Notes under the pieces: model-generated
Told to the model about the DNA's origin: nothing
What the model saw: only the letters and a program-made list of their open reading frames with translations
Database searches by the model: none
Made by a program: the position numbers and the translations under genes
Assembly (NCBI GenBank): GCA_017524145.1
Contig: JAFWUI010000041.1
Coordinates: 1-51,230 of the forward strand
Reading direction: 5' to 3'
DNA length: 51,230 bases
Source: Oxalobacter sp.
Lineage (GTDB): Bacteria > Pseudomonadota > Gammaproteobacteria > Burkholderiales > Burkholderiaceae_D
Shown here: positions 34,197 to 42,409 of the stretch, in pieces
How the letters are laid out: every line of letters begins with the position of its first letter
How positions within the stretch are numbered: the stretch's first letter is position 1

Positions 34197-34349
34197 CTCA
34201 ACTCCTTTGAATAGATAAATCCGGTAGCGTTATACCTCAAAAAGCCGGCCAAGACAAAAGCAATTTCGTCAGGCAGGCTGCAATACCGGGATACTTGAAA
34301 AAAGACAGATCATTGGCTATTGTGGTTGGAAAGAATCATGGGAGTCGAC

Positions 34350-35072
34350 ATGACAAAAATCATCTGTCCAAAATGTGGCAGCAGGCGCATTGCGAAAAAC
34401 CGATGGGGAAAGCATATCTTCACTGAAAAGCTGTTTGATGCAGTTGAGAAGGGACGCATCCGCATCAAGAAAGGGAAAAAGAAGGAGGGTTCCTTTGAAT
34501 ACTGGTGCCATCAATGCCAGAAGGATTTCGGCAGGAGTACTCCCCGTTATTATTCAGATGCTATTTCCCGTTTCTGCCTTTCTATCGGTGATGTTGCCAA
34601 TGGTCGGACAACAGTTGAAATCTATCCGGTTGATAAGGTCATCATGGCGGTAATGGACCAATCTGCCCAAGATGTCATCATTCCAAACCGCCCCGCTTTA
34701 TGGATCAGTGACAAGTTCTGGCATACCTTCACTAAAAAGCTGCTTCAGGACAATCTGTTGCTGGAATGGTCAAGGCGGTATGATGGACCGGATGTTCCGG
34801 ATGGGAAACAGTGGTCACTCGATGTTGATTTCAGCCTGTCCAGACATATCCGGTGGGTTGGTACCAACCGGTATCCGCCGTACTGGGACACTATGCTGCG
34901 ACAGTTGATGAAACTTCTGAAAAAATCCCTGTCAGGTGCAGATATCGATAAGGTGACACGGGTCTGGCTGGAACAGTGCCTTTCCTATATTGGAACATGT
35001 GTTTCTCCGAAAGACCCGACAGAAGTATCAGATGAAGCTGATGGTCTGGTAGAAGGTGGTAGCCAGCCATAA
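34350..35072 (+). CDS. N-terminal zinc-ribbon protein of unknown function
   Basis: A 240-residue soluble protein. Two CxxC pairs (C6/C9 and C53/C56) frame a very basic insert (RIRIKKGKKKEG), giving a zinc ribbon of the kind that binds nucleic acid or acts as a structural cap. The remainder includes an aromatic segment (WSLDVDFSLSRHIRWVGTN and YPPYWDTMLRQLMKLLKK) resembling a motif in uncharacterised gut-bacterial proteins where a ligand is displayed on a beta hairpin before a helix. The start at 34350 has GGGAG five bases upstream; upstream frames (34320, 34338) are weaker. First of a run of four same-strand genes ending with the two Sel1 proteins. Confidence 0.7.
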   Translation: MTKIICPKCGSRRIAKNRWGKHIFTEKLFDAVEKGRIRIKKGKKKEGSFEYWCHQCQKDFGRSTPRYYSDAISRFCLSIGDVANGRTTVEIYPVDKVIMAVMDQSAQDVIIPNRPALWISDKFWHTFTKKLLQDNLLLEWSRRYDGPDVPDGKQWSLDVDFSLSRHIRWVGTNRYPPYWDTMLRQLMKLLKKSLSGADIDKVTRVWLEQCLSYIGTCVSPKDPTEVSDEADGLVEGGSQP

Positions 35073-35215
35073 TCAGGGCAGCCTTGATGCTTACAGGAAA
35101 ACAGCAGATGGACTGCCTTTTTCACAACACTTGACCCATAGGATAGGATGGAGGGGAAGCTGTTTCACAGATGGGCTATCCGGTGATGCTATACTGACGG
35201 CCGGAGGTATGCTGA

Positions 35216-35581
35216 ATGCTCAACATCGTTATGAATGCATTGGCGAAAGGTTTTTTCCGGGCATTCATATTTTTCTGTATCTGGTTTTTAGGCTATCTGT
35301 TCTGGCGGTTGATGAGTGCCAAGAATGCGGGGGCTGTTCGTCCGTTATGGCTGGATATTGTCATTGCAGCTGGTGTTGCTGGATTGCTTGGTGCCATCAG
35401 CGGAGTGCGCTACCATCGTCTGGATATGATTGTCACGCCTGTTATTTTCATCATTGGCGTCTGGATTGCCTGGTCTTGCTGGAAGAAGAGGCGGTCAGCC
35501 TTGTCTGACAAAACCGATGTTGCACCACCACAATCTGGCAATGTCCATATTGCCAATCCATTCAAGCAGGATAGGAACTGA
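35216..35581 (+). CDS. Small membrane protein, unknown
   Basis: A 121-residue protein with three hydrophobic segments (about residues 13-33, 46-62 and 68-88) and a polar C-terminal tail of ~30 residues rich in Pro, Asn and Lys. GGAGG lies eight bases before the ATG. No family recognised. It ends 13 bases before the first Sel1 gene, so the two are probably co-transcribed and may form a membrane complex. Confidence 0.65.
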   Translation: MLNIVMNALAKGFFRAFIFFCIWFLGYLFWRLMSAKNAGAVRPLWLDIVIAAGVAGLLGAISGVRYHRLDMIVTPVIFIIGVWIAWSCWKKRRSALSDKTDVAPPQSGNVHIANPFKQDRN

Positions 35582-35594
35582 ATACAGGATTTAA

Positions 35595-37169
35595 GTGGGA
35601 AACCGCCAGATGGAAAACGCACCGGACACAGATTTCTTCCTTCTGTATGAGCAGGCTGAGAACGGCAATCCAGAAGCCCAGTATCAGTTGGGGCTTTGTT
35701 TCCTGAATGGTATAGGTATCCATCAGGATATCCGTCTTGCCAAACTCTGGCTGCTTAAGTCCACATCAGCCAATCATCCTGAAGCTGCCCGTAGTTTGCA
35801 ATGGATAAATGAAGCTGCCTTATTGGATGTCAATCTTGTCAACCAATGGTTGACAGCACAGGCTGCACCGCAAAAAACGCAGCCTCAACCGGTTATACAG
35901 ACACCTGTCAAGGAAGCAGAGCCTGTTCCGATTCCTGCCCCTGTCCTGGTACCTTTACCAGAACATCTGAAGGTTCCTGACTATACGCCATTGCCCCGTA
36001 AAGACTATCCGTCAAGGCCCATGCAACCTGGTGGCATGGCATGTGGCACGCAGTTTCTTATTGACGGGCATCCGGCTGTCAGGGAAGGGCAGTTTGTCGG
36101 CTATGTTCCAGAGATTGCCTACACAGAGCCCGTACCACCTTACCATGTCAACGAGGCTCATCCGCAGGCTGGTGGGGCTTCTGTTGGAACGGAATATCTG
36201 CTTGTCCCGTCTGCGGCAGATAATGGGATTGAAGACACCATCATCGACCATGAAAAACCCGGTATCCTCGACCGGCTCATCATCGGATTCAAGAATCAGA
36301 AATTCCATAAGGCCTGTACCATCTTGGGCGGGATACTGGTTTTTGTAATGGTAATAGGCATCGGTCATTGCATCGGGCGTTTTGACCGTTTTGTCAGTGC
36401 TGCCAGTGATGCCAAAAACGTCACTAAAGCCATCCATATCCATTCGTCTAAAGGCGCATCGGTCGGTGTTGATAAGGATGATGTCAACAGTATGGTCAAG
36501 GATCTGATGGACAGCAGTTATGGACGTTTTGACAGCAAGCTTGGCTGCTGGTCCTCCCGTAGCGGTGGTACAGAATTCTGTATCAAGGTCAACCGGGTGG
36601 ATGCCGTCAAGACCAAGGAAGGGGCACGTATCTATGTGTTGGCAACCGGCCGCATGGCGAATGACAGCAATATCGCAGATGGCATTATCGGGATGTTTGT
36701 CCTTGAACCGCAGTTCGGCTTCAATTACACCACAGTTGCCAAGAATCCGTTTGTCACTGCAGGCAGTGGCGATGAACCGCCTGAAAACTGGCAGTTTGTC
36801 AAGCTTGGCAGGGATGATGTCTGGGGATGGTTGGGGGAAATCGAAAACAACAGCCTTGGCGAGACCGATTCAGGCGTTATCCTGTTTACTGAGGTTGAAG
36901 GCAATATCAAGAATATCGGCTATATCCCGACCTCTTTCGAAATGCTTGACCTTGGGCATGTCAATGGGCATATCGCCAATGCCCGTCAGGCGATTGACCT
37001 CAAGGGAACCATCAAGATTGAGGAATATGGCAATGGGATGTATCCAATCCGCCTGACGGTCAGCGGGATGCGGAACGGTACACAGAAGCAGGGGGAAAGT
37101 ATCCAGATTCCTTTCCGGAAAGAGACCGGTGAATATGTGATTCCGATGAGGAATCCATTCACCTATTGA
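35595..37169 (+). CDS. Sel1-repeat, Pro-rich linker, single membrane segment, C-terminal domain protein (copy 1)
   Basis: A 524-residue protein paralogous to the next gene. One Sel1 repeat lies at about residues 24-66 (GNPEAQYQLGLCFLNGIGI). A long Pro/Gln/Glu-rich linker (90-180) follows, then one membrane helix (241-260) and a C-terminal domain (about 290-524) with Cys318 and Cys329 that align with a Cys pair in the paralogue. With the Sel1 part preceding the only membrane helix and no N-terminal signal peptide, the Sel1 end is likely cytoplasmic and the C-terminal domain periplasmic. Start uncertain: GTG at 35595 has AGGA five bases upstream; ATG at 35610 is the alternative. Function unknown. 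Confidence 0.7.
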   Translation: MGNRQMENAPDTDFFLLYEQAENGNPEAQYQLGLCFLNGIGIHQDIRLAKLWLLKSTSANHPEAARSLQWINEAALLDVNLVNQWLTAQAAPQKTQPQPVIQTPVKEAEPVPIPAPVLVPLPEHLKVPDYTPLPRKDYPSRPMQPGGMACGTQFLIDGHPAVREGQFVGYVPEIAYTEPVPPYHVNEAHPQAGGASVGTEYLLVPSAADNGIEDTIIDHEKPGILDRLIIGFKNQKFHKACTILGGILVFVMVIGIGHCIGRFDRFVSAASDAKNVTKAIHIHSSKGASVGVDKDDVNSMVKDLMDSSYGRFDSKLGCWSSRSGGTEFCIKVNRVDAVKTKEGARIYVLATGRMANDSNIADGIIGMFVLEPQFGFNYTTVAKNPFVTAGSGDEPPENWQFVKLGRDDVWGWLGEIENNSLGETDSGVILFTEVEGNIKNIGYIPTSFEMLDLGHVNGHIANARQAIDLKGTIKIEEYGNGMYPIRLTVSGMRNGTQKQGESIQIPFRKETGEYVIPMRNPFTY

Positions 37170-37234
37170 TCCGGAATTGCCAAGGGTATGGAAACGGCAG
37201 TATAAGCAGTCAAGAAAGACCGGGTGGAGACAAC

Positions 37235-38512
37235 ATGGAAAAACAGACATCGGAACTGTATCGTCTTTACAGATTGGCATCGCAGGGTGACGCAGATGCC
37301 CAATACCGGCTTGGTATGCGTTACCTTAATGGTATCGGTATTTCCCAGGATATCCGTCTGGCATATGTCTGGATTGGCAAGGCGGCAGACAAGAACCATG
37401 AACAGGCGAAACAGGACCTTGTCCATCTGCGGAAAGCTGGCATTGCATCGGAGGTCCTGGCAGCAGGTGTGCCAACAGAAATGGGGATGCCAGATAATGC
37501 AGTCCCGGCGCCGGCAGGGTATGCCCAGCCTGAAACGGCACAGCCAATACCCGTCCAGAAGCCTGTCAGCCAGCCAGAACCTGCACCATTGCCTGAACCG
37601 GCTGCTTTGATGGAGCCGCAGCCTGTCCAATCACCTGAACCGGTTCCTTCGCCAGAAACAGAATCTGTGCCAGTCTCAACGGCAGTTCCGGCGCCAGTCA
37701 AGAAACCTATTGCTTTCCAGCGTCAACGCAGCCAGGATGAAAAGGATGATACCGGTGCTAGCCCAATGAAAAAAGTCTTCTGGGGTGTGGTAGTCCTTGC
37801 AGTCATCGTTGTTGCCGGCTGGTTCTTCAAAGGAAGTTTCTGGGGGACTGGCAAAGTCGTGGAAGACAAGCCGGTCAGCAACAAAGCAGTCATCCTGACA
37901 GACAAAGACCAGAAACAGATTGCACAGAAAGTTTTCGACAGGCAGTATGGCAACGGTACTTACAAGAATGGCTGTTGGATGACGGAAGGGAATGCCTGCA
38001 TGAAATTCAAGCAGGTCAACGCAGTTCCTATCAAAGGTTCCAGCCTTTATAACCTGTATGTCTATGCCTATAGTACGACAGGTCCAGGCCGTATTGATGC
38101 CTATACTGTTGAGGTCGATGCCAATACCCCGAATGAGTTCCGGATCCTGAACAGCAGTACAGGTGTTACGGCAGAGCCGAGTGACGGCAGGAAAACCTGG
38201 AAATTCGCCAAGGGTGGCCAAAGCTGGTCGGTTGACAGCTGGAAAGAACATGATGGCGTCCGCGATACCATCCGTTCAACCTATACCATTGTTGGTTCAG
38301 ACATCCGTTCAAACCGTGTCCTGCTGAAGTCAGAACCCATTGTGGTTGAGAATACCGATGACAGTCAGTCCACGACTTCAGAAGCCACACCAGGCGGAAC
38401 CAAACCGGCTGACAACAAGAATGCCGAAAGGAAACCGGAAGAAGGCGCTGGTGCAAAGCAACCTGATAACGAAGACCGGATCGGTCAGAAAATCAAGAGC
38501 CTGAGCCGGTAA
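37235..38512 (+). CDS. Sel1-repeat, Pro-rich linker, single membrane segment, C-terminal domain protein (copy 2)
   Basis: A 425-residue paralogue of the preceding gene. Sel1 repeat at about 20-62 (GDADAQYRLGMRYLNGIGIS, nearly matching copy 1), a linker of Pro-Glu-Pro repeats (90-155), one membrane helix (180-197) and a C-terminal domain with YGNGTYKNGCW (Cys247) and Cys255, aligning with YGRFDSKLGCW in copy 1. The C-terminus ends in a Lys/Glu/Pro-rich tail. The ATG at 37235 has GGTGGAG five bases upstream; a frame open from 37166 overlaps copy 1 and is less likely. The pair arose by tandem duplication and diverged. It may sense or scaffold across the inner membrane. Confidence 0.72.
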   Translation: MEKQTSELYRLYRLASQGDADAQYRLGMRYLNGIGISQDIRLAYVWIGKAADKNHEQAKQDLVHLRKAGIASEVLAAGVPTEMGMPDNAVPAPAGYAQPETAQPIPVQKPVSQPEPAPLPEPAALMEPQPVQSPEPVPSPETESVPVSTAVPAPVKKPIAFQRQRSQDEKDDTGASPMKKVFWGVVVLAVIVVAGWFFKGSFWGTGKVVEDKPVSNKAVILTDKDQKQIAQKVFDRQYGNGTYKNGCWMTEGNACMKFKQVNAVPIKGSSLYNLYVYAYSTTGPGRIDAYTVEVDANTPNEFRILNSSTGVTAEPSDGRKTWKFAKGGQSWSVDSWKEHDGVRDTIRSTYTIVGSDIRSNRVLLKSEPIVVENTDDSQSTTSEATPGGTKPADNKNAERKPEEGAGAKQPDNEDRIGQKIKSLSR

Positions 38513-38613
38513 GCAGCCAATGTCCTGTCCACTGTTGATTTGGCTGGACAGGACATCGTCAGACAGGAAGCCGTCATCATTGGGTAAATGATGGCGGTTC
38601 CTTTTTCAGGAAA

Positions 38614-40887
38614 TCAATTCCAATTATCCCACCCCTCTTTTTCGATGGCAGGGAAAGCTTTGTCAAGCGCATCATGGCTGGCTTTGATGAGGGATTCCGG
38701 CAGTTTGTCCAGTTCTGCTGTGACGTACTGTGTCAGGGAGCGGGAAGCGATGGATGATGCCGGACCGATCAGCCATGCAGCAAACAGGACCAAGGCGGTC
38801 GCTGGATCCTGATACACATCCACTCCTGAATCTTCCAGAATATGGATGGCTGCTGCTGGCAATTCCTCTATGATTTCAAGCAAAGCTTCCTTGTCGTGCC
38901 AATCAACATGGTTCAGGCTGTGGATGATGTCTTTCAAAGCGTCAATGTACGATTCCGCAGCTGTGTCAGCATCTGCAAAGTCGGCAACTACCGCACAAGG
39001 GGCAGGCATCCCTTCATCGATTGACCGGGAAGTGGTGTTGTTGCGCAAAAAAGCAGGGATATTATAGGTATCCATGTCAACTGAATACATTTCCTTGGCT
39101 ACAGATCCCTCAGGCTCAATGAATGCCTTATCATCGAGGCTGAAACATAACTTAATAGCATGTCCACCATATCTGGCATATTCTTCTACCGCCATCTGGG
39201 GGACTTTATGCAGTTCAGGCATTCCTTCCGCCTTTTCAGCATCATCGCGTTCATATACGAGGATCAGGTTGGTCTGATCGCCGATCAGGCTGTACCGTAC
39301 TGCCAGTTCAGTCTGTCTGGCCTCATCGTCCAGATACTTGACCTGTTCATTGACAACCGCTTTTGCCAATTGACCGTCATCCTTGATGAAATGGCTGACA
39401 GCATCTATCGCAATCCTTTCATCGCCCAGTCTGCAGCAGAGTGAGGCTGGGGAAACAGGTGTCTTGTCAAAAATGGCGGCAACCGTAATGCTTTCGCCCA
39501 GATAGGCATTCTTGGGGATAGGGGAATGCCAGACAGGCTGTTCTTTCCATTCAACCGTTATATCCGTCAGTTGGGTGAGCCGCATCCGGGAAAGCATCCG
39601 GGAAACGGTTTCATCCATGTCTTCTGTTGGCAGGACCATTTCACAGATACCACCGGTTGCCTCTGCCAGGCGCCTCAGCAGGTTTTCGCCCGGTGCCACA
39701 CCCACTCCGATGATGAAAAGACGGTGATTGCCCTGCCGGACAATATCAATCATGCCATCAGCGTTCCATACTTCACCATCGGTAATCATAAGGATATCTG
39801 CGGTATATCCATCAGATATCTTTGAGCTAAGGTTGATGACAGCTTCAAGTGCATCAAGCATATCGGTGCCACCCATATTGGCATCAATACCGTCAATCAT
39901 CGGCTTGTAACCCTGCCGCATGAAATGACGGGTACAGTTGCTGGGTTGCCTGATTTTGTGCTCAACGCCTGAACCGAAACATGACAGGGTGATGACATCA
40001 TCATCTGTCAGGTTGCCTGCCAGTGACTGCAACGCATGTTTTGCCAGATAGATGGAAGGGCCGTTCATTGAGCCGGAACAATCCACCAGGATTTTCATCC
40101 GCGCTGGTTTGACCGTCATGGCTTTGTGTATCGGGGTAAACGTACAGAAACCTGCCCAGCGTCCTTCGGTGATGGGGTCTGTGGCAAAGACACTGCTGTT
40201 GATTGCCTGAAGGCCTGTAATGGCAACGACGATATCCTTGTTGGCATATGCACGTTTCAGGTCGATGGTGACACCTGTCAAGGTCTTTTCAATACGTGCC
40301 GTATGCTGCGGGACATCCACTTCTCCATAAGCCAGCATGCCTTTCAGTTCCAGATGGAAATCCACCGGATATTCAGCCAGGAAATTCGTAGAGACCTGCT
40401 GGTGGGGGAGCAGGTTACCTTGTGAACCATCTGCACTGTACCGGTCGGCAATGACGGTGGGAACGGTGATGCGGACCCTGCCGTTGTCCCAGGTGAGGGT
40501 TTTGACCGTTTCAATTTCGATGACAACCGTTTCACCGGGTTGGAGGTTGCCCAGATTGGCAGTGCAGAGCCCGTCATCGGAATATTCCAGCATCACAGGC
40601 GTATCGCCGGATTCTATGGCATCTTCGTATTTTTCCTCAGCCTGTTTCTTTTCCATGGCTTGGGCAACCAGGGTTTTGCCATTCAGTTCGACGGCAAACC
40701 GGGATACAACAGCATTCCAGGCAACAGGAAAGGTATAGACCGCCTCGATGTTTTTCTGGCTGTCGTTCTTATAGGTCTGTCTTGTTTTCAGGGTCAGTAC
40801 CAAATCATTGGCAACCCCTTCCCAAGCAAGGGATTTGAGTGCAACCTTATTGCCGGTCAAGTCTGTCATACCTTTCCAGATATCCAT
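38614..40887 (-). CDS. VIT and VWA domain-containing protein
   Basis: A 757-residue cytoplasmic protein with no signal peptide. An N-terminal VIT (inter-alpha-trypsin-like) domain (residues ~1-135; YTFPVAWNAVVSRFAVELNG and AEEKYEDAIESGDTPVMLE are typical) precedes a VWA domain (about 262-440). The MIDAS is complete: DCSGS (269-273), Thr341 in GGTDML, Asp370 in MITDGEVW. The C-terminal ~300 residues include further helical segments (QTNLILVYERDDAEKAEGMPEL). Proteins of this plan bind partners in a metal-dependent way; the partner is unknown. AAGGA precedes the ATG at 40887, which almost overlaps the stop of the merR-like gene, so the two form an operon. Confidence 0.85.
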   Translation of the reverse strand: MDIWKGMTDLTGNKVALKSLAWEGVANDLVLTLKTRQTYKNDSQKNIEAVYTFPVAWNAVVSRFAVELNGKTLVAQAMEKKQAEEKYEDAIESGDTPVMLEYSDDGLCTANLGNLQPGETVVIEIETVKTLTWDNGRVRITVPTVIADRYSADGSQGNLLPHQQVSTNFLAEYPVDFHLELKGMLAYGEVDVPQHTARIEKTLTGVTIDLKRAYANKDIVVAITGLQAINSSVFATDPITEGRWAGFCTFTPIHKAMTVKPARMKILVDCSGSMNGPSIYLAKHALQSLAGNLTDDDVITLSCFGSGVEHKIRQPSNCTRHFMRQGYKPMIDGIDANMGGTDMLDALEAVINLSSKISDGYTADILMITDGEVWNADGMIDIVRQGNHRLFIIGVGVAPGENLLRRLAEATGGICEMVLPTEDMDETVSRMLSRMRLTQLTDITVEWKEQPVWHSPIPKNAYLGESITVAAIFDKTPVSPASLCCRLGDERIAIDAVSHFIKDDGQLAKAVVNEQVKYLDDEARQTELAVRYSLIGDQTNLILVYERDDAEKAEGMPELHKVPQMAVEEYARYGGHAIKLCFSLDDKAFIEPEGSVAKEMYSVDMDTYNIPAFLRNNTTSRSIDEGMPAPCAVVADFADADTAAESYIDALKDIIHSLNHVDWHDKEALLEIIEELPAAAIHILEDSGVDVYQDPATALVLFAAWLIGPASSIASRSLTQYVTAELDKLPESLIKASHDALDKAFPAIEKEGWDNWN

Positions 40888-40889
40888 AA

Positions 40890-41321
40890 TCAATCCTTTC
40901 TTTCTTGTTTTTCAGTTTCTTCCTGTTCAGCCTTGAAGGCTTGCAGGATTTCCAAAGCACCTTTGATGAACCGCCTCATCTGATGTTGGTCCATGCTGCT
41001 GGCATTGGCATCAACCACCAGTTCGATGCCGTCTGCCAGATAGATGTGAGAACAGTAACTGACATCACCCGGATGCTGTGGCTTCGATACCTCCTGTGGG
41101 ATTCCATCACCACCTTGCCGGATTTTTTCAAGGGACAGGCCCTGCGCTGACAACCGTTTTACCCGAAGCAGTGATTCCAGATGCTTTGTCAGGTAAAATG
41201 CCGTCCGCTTTTCCCCTTCAGGCCGGTCAACCAACCCCATCTGGATGTAATACCGGATGGTCCGTTTAGGCAGGCCGGTCAGGTTGCAGAGCTCATCCAA
41301 TGTGTAAGTACGTTCAGTCAT
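40890..41321 (-). CDS. MerR-family transcriptional regulator
   Basis: 143 residues from the third of three ATGs (41321), chosen because AAGGA is then six bases upstream. The N-terminal MerR helix-turn-helix is clear: YTLDELCNLTGLPKRTIRYYIQMGLVDRP, read in shorter parts, then a dimerisation helix. The C-terminal part (QHPGDVSYCSHIYLADGIELVVDANASS) is not a metal-binding Cys loop nor a drug-binding domain and is unfamiliar; it may contact the partner VIT/VWA protein. It is co-transcribed with that gene and probably autoregulated through the dyad at 41346-41358. Confidence 0.85.
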   Translation of the reverse strand: MTERTYTLDELCNLTGLPKRTIRYYIQMGLVDRPEGEKRTAFYLTKHLESLLRVKRLSAQGLSLEKIRQGGDGIPQEVSKPQHPGDVSYCSHIYLADGIELVVDANASSMDQHQMRRFIKGALEILQAFKAEQEETEKQERKD

Positions 41322-41339
41322 CATCATTCCTTTTTGTTT

Positions 41340-41367
41340 ATTATAACAGTTAAGCTGTAAAAAACAA
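41340..41367 (-). promoter_or_regulatory. Promoter and MerR-type dyad of the MerR-VIT/VWA operon
   Basis: On the minus strand a perfect TATAAT (41345-41340) lies 16 bases after TTGTTT (41367-41362). Between them ACAG-CTTAA-CTGT forms a short dyad, the place where MerR regulators bind. A TTGACA lies a further 7 bases upstream (41374-41369), 23 bases from the -10. Confidence 0.45.
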
Positions 41368-41374
41368 GTGTCAA

Positions 41375-41699
41375 AAAGAAAGTGTCTTGAAAAAGAATAA
41401 GGCAGGATTTTTTGCCGAAAATTTCAATAAAAATGCCTAAGTCAAGGTTTTTTGAAAACAATAGACCTGTCAATCTGAAAATTTTAGTGACAGTCATAAG
41501 TTGTCAGACGTATTTTATAACAGCTTACTGTCATTAAACAGTGTCAATAGGAGAAATCTGAAAGGGTGGAATTGCCCGGAATTTGCAGGGCAAATTGTTG
41601 ATGTGTTGTATGATAGCCGGGTATACATGAAGTTGTGGATTGGAGCCGTCAGGGAAGATGCCATGATGAACGGCTCCTTTAGCATGAAAGGATCCCTAT
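41375..41699. other. Intergenic region before the lipoprotein flavodoxin
   Basis: About 325 bases with low GC at its left end and no supported gene. A frame at 41501-41779 overlaps the next gene and is not credible. A -10-like TATGAT at 41609-41614 may serve the gene at 41700. Confidence 0.4.
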
Positions 41700-42362
41700 A
41701 TGAAGACAATCAGAAAAACCGGTATTGCCTTGGTCCTTGGTACGGTGGCATTGGCATTGACAGCCTGCGCCAAGGATAAAACGCCAGCCAAACCCGCCGT
41801 AGCAAGTCAGCAGCAGGCATCCCAAGCCTCCAATTATGTCAGTCAGGACGGCATCCTGCTCGCTTATTTCTCGAGAAGGGGGCAGAACCACACTGACCAG
41901 GGCATCCAGACCCTTGAAATCGGGAATACTGAACGGGTTGCGCTGAAAATCAGTGACCAGCTGAAACAGCCGGCTTATCAGATCCAGACGGTCAAGCCTT
42001 ATACCGATGACTTCAAGGAAATGCTGGAAATTGCCAAGAAAGAACAGGCAGAAAATGCCAGACCTGAACTCAAGGGACCGTTGCCAGATATGAAGCCAGT
42101 CAAGACCATGGTCTTGGGTTATCCAATCTGGCATGGCACCATGCCAATGGCAGTCTTCAGCTTCTTGGAAAAAGTGGGCTGTGACAACATCACCATCGTG
42201 CCGTTCAATACACATGGCAGCAGTGGGGTTGCACGGAGCGTTGATGACCTCCGGAAGGTCTGTCCGAAAGCGACAGTTTTAGATGGCACCCCTATCAAGG
42301 GGACATTGGCGGCAGGTGCTGACAAGGAAGCTGCAGAGATTGCCAAGAAAGCAAGGCCTTGA
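41700..42362 (+). CDS. Lipoprotein with flavodoxin-like domain
   Basis: 220 residues. The N-terminus is a lipoprotein signal peptide with lipobox LTAC (Cys23), followed by a ~25-residue Ala/Gln/Ser-rich tether and a flavodoxin fold: FMN phosphate loop YFSRRGQNH (near 56-64), aromatic loop GYPIWHGTMP and a third loop NTHGSSGVAR. It is therefore an FMN protein predicted to sit outside the cytoplasm, anchored in a membrane, which is unusual because flavodoxins are normally cytoplasmic. It resembles the soluble flavodoxin at 14002-14484. Possible role: electron transfer to periplasmic reductases. Convergent with emrB. Confidence 0.82.
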   Translation: MKTIRKTGIALVLGTVALALTACAKDKTPAKPAVASQQQASQASNYVSQDGILLAYFSRRGQNHTDQGIQTLEIGNTERVALKISDQLKQPAYQIQTVKPYTDDFKEMLEIAKKEQAENARPELKGPLPDMKPVKTMVLGYPIWHGTMPMAVFSFLEKVGCDNITIVPFNTHGSSGVARSVDDLRKVCPKATVLDGTPIKGTLAAGADKEAAEIAKKARP

Positions 42363-42409
42363 GTATATGATGGAAAAGGCTGGCTGGTTTCCTTGATTGG
42401 ATATGACAG

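Noticed and set aside
41501-41779. Frame of 92 codons overlapping the start of the lipoprotein flavodoxin
   Set aside because: The overlapping frame at 41700 has a clear signal peptide and fold; this one has none.
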